A DNA stretch of 45,384 nt, taken from Pseudomonadota bacterium (lineage in GTDB: Bacteria; Pseudomonadota; Gammaproteobacteria; Burkholderiales; Burkholderiaceae_C). Numbering within the stretch: the first letter of the stretch is position 1; every line of letters starts with the position of its first letter. The notes beneath the pieces are model-generated. The model was given only the letters and a program-made list of their open reading frames with translations, ran no database searches and was not told the origin of the DNA. Both the position numbers and the translations under genes were made by a program. Location: NCBI GenBank assembly GCA_018241265.1, contig JAFEEF010000020.1, positions 1 to 45,384 of the forward strand, given 5' to 3'. This document shows positions 44,571-45,384 of this stretch, piece after piece.

Positions 44571-45384
44571 ATGGCCAGCAAGACCGTCGCCGACGTGATG
44601 AAGATGGTGTCGGAACACGAAGTCAAGTTCGTCGACTTCCGCTTCACCGACACCCGCGGCAAGGAACAGCACGTGACCGTGCCGGTGTCGCATTTCGACG
44701 AAGACAAGTTCACCGCGGGTCATGCGTTCGACGGCTCGTCGATCGCCGGCTGGAAGGGCATCGAGGCGTCGGACATGCTGCTGATGCCGGATCCGTCGAC
44801 GGCCGTCATCGATCCGTTCTACGAAGAGCCGACGATCAACCTCACCTGCGACGTGCTGGAGCCGGCCGACGGCAAGCCCTACGACCGCGATCCGCGCTCG
44901 ATCGCGAAGAAGGCCGAGGCCTACCTGAAGGCGTCGGGCCTGGGCGATGCGGCCTTCTTCGGCCCCGAGCCCGAGTTCTTCATCTTCGACGACGTGAAGT
45001 GGGGCGCGGACATGTCCGGCTGCTACGTCAAGATCGATGCCGACGAAGCGCCGTGGAACACCGGCAAGAGCTTCGAAGGCGGCAACATGGGCCACCGCCC
45101 GACCGTCAAGGGCGGCTACTTCCCGGTGCCGCCGGTGGACAGCGCCCAGGACATTCGCGCCGAGATCTCGCTCGTCCTCGAGTCGATCGGCGTGCCGGTC
45201 GAAGTGTTCCACCACGAGGTCGCGGGCGCCGGCCAGAACGAGATCGGCACGAAGTTCTCGACGCTCGTCGAGCGCGCCGACTGGACCCAGAAGCTCAAGT
45301 ACGTGATCTGGAACGTCTGCCATACGTACGGCAAGACCGCGACCTTCATGCCCAAGCCGGTCGTCGGCGACAACGGCTCCGGCA
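44571..45384 (+). CDS. glnA: Glutamine synthetase type I (partial, runs off the window)
   Basis: The first 271 residues of glutamine synthetase, which makes glutamine from glutamate, ammonia and ATP. It starts [25 protein letters not shown]. It has the [19 protein letters not shown] segment, the metal-binding [21 protein letters not shown] and the start of the ATP motif ([10 protein letters not shown]) right at the window edge. ATG at 44571 has AGGAG nearby. The gene is truncated only by the end of the window. It is preceded by a candidate sigma-54 promoter. Confidence 0.97.
   Translation, partial: MASKTVADVMKMVSEHEVKFVDFRFTDTRGKEQHVTVPVSHFDEDKFTAGHAFDGSSIAGWKGIEASDMLLMPDPSTAVIDPFYEEPTINLTCDVLEPADGKPYDRDPRSIAKKAEAYLKASGLGDAAFFGPEPEFFIFDDVKWGADMSGCYVKIDADEAPWNTGKSFEGGNMGHRPTVKGGYFPVPPVDSAQDIRAEISLVLESIGVPVEVFHHEVAGAGQNEIGTKFSTLVERADWTQKLKYVIWNVCHTYGKTATFMPKPVVGDNGSG

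Overview
The window is GC-rich chromosomal DNA that looks like a betaproteobacterium of the order Burkholderiales. Signs of this are the very high GC at third codon positions, frequent GTG and TTG starts, a PEP-CTERM surface protein, and the gene families present (OruR-type AraC regulators, a Ku protein, MscS, type I glutamine synthetase). The lineage is inferred, since no rRNA or other phylogenetic marker lies here. I saw no tRNA, rRNA, CRISPR array, insertion sequence or prophage.

Region 1 (89-8727) is a fatty-acid-like catabolic operon. A divergent AraC-type regulator faces an acyl-CoA ligase, an SCP-x-type thiolase, two small hot-dog dehydratase-family proteins, an SDR dehydrogenase, an LCAD-like acyl-CoA dehydrogenase, an alpha-methylacyl-CoA racemase and an enoyl-CoA hydratase/isomerase. 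The racemase and the SCP-x thiolase suggest a methyl-branched, isoprenoid or sterol-like acid. A PEP-CTERM protein (8780-9547) and a broken ABC ATPase fragment (9744-9995) follow.

Region 2 (10144-26127) is the most interesting part: a bacterial microcompartment (BMC) locus of two divergent operons. The plus operon (17752-22724) encodes a BMC-P vertex protein, a BMC-H shell protein, a 57-residue small protein, an acylating aldehyde dehydrogenase, an EutJ-like ATPase, a BMC-T shell protein and a malate-dehydrogenase-like enzyme with a BMC-type N-terminal extension. A zinc alcohol dehydrogenase and a GAF/PucR-type regulator follow. The minus operon (17548 down to 10144) encodes a CrtC-like protein, a HAD phosphatase with a possible encapsulation tail, a stand-alone PEP-synthase-type phosphohistidine swivel protein, two unrecognised proteins, a PPDK-like dikinase whose substrate barrel has lost key pyruvate-binding residues, and a second BMC-H. 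No PduL/Pta phosphotransacylase, acetate kinase, diol dehydratase, ethanolamine lyase or glycyl radical enzyme is present. My hypothesis is a metabolosome whose substrate is activated by ATP-dependent phosphohistidine transfer, as phenylphosphate synthase activates phenol, and then processed through an aldehyde to an acyl-CoA. The substrate cannot be read from the sequence.

Region 3 (26320-35916) is a sugar or glycoside uptake and catabolism locus: two ABC permeases, an ATPase, a binding protein, an epimerase-family protein, a cytoplasmic GH5 glycoside hydrolase and an SDR. Divergent to it are a second SDR and a ROK-family regulator.

Region 4 (35934-45384) is mostly housekeeping: an MscS channel, a DUF488 protein, two glutathione transferases, a DUF2383 protein, a MerR/TPR protein translationally coupled to Ku, an AIM24-like protein, an EI24-like membrane protein, a MoaB/CinA-type protein, and the start of glnA, which runs off the window end behind a candidate sigma-54 promoter.
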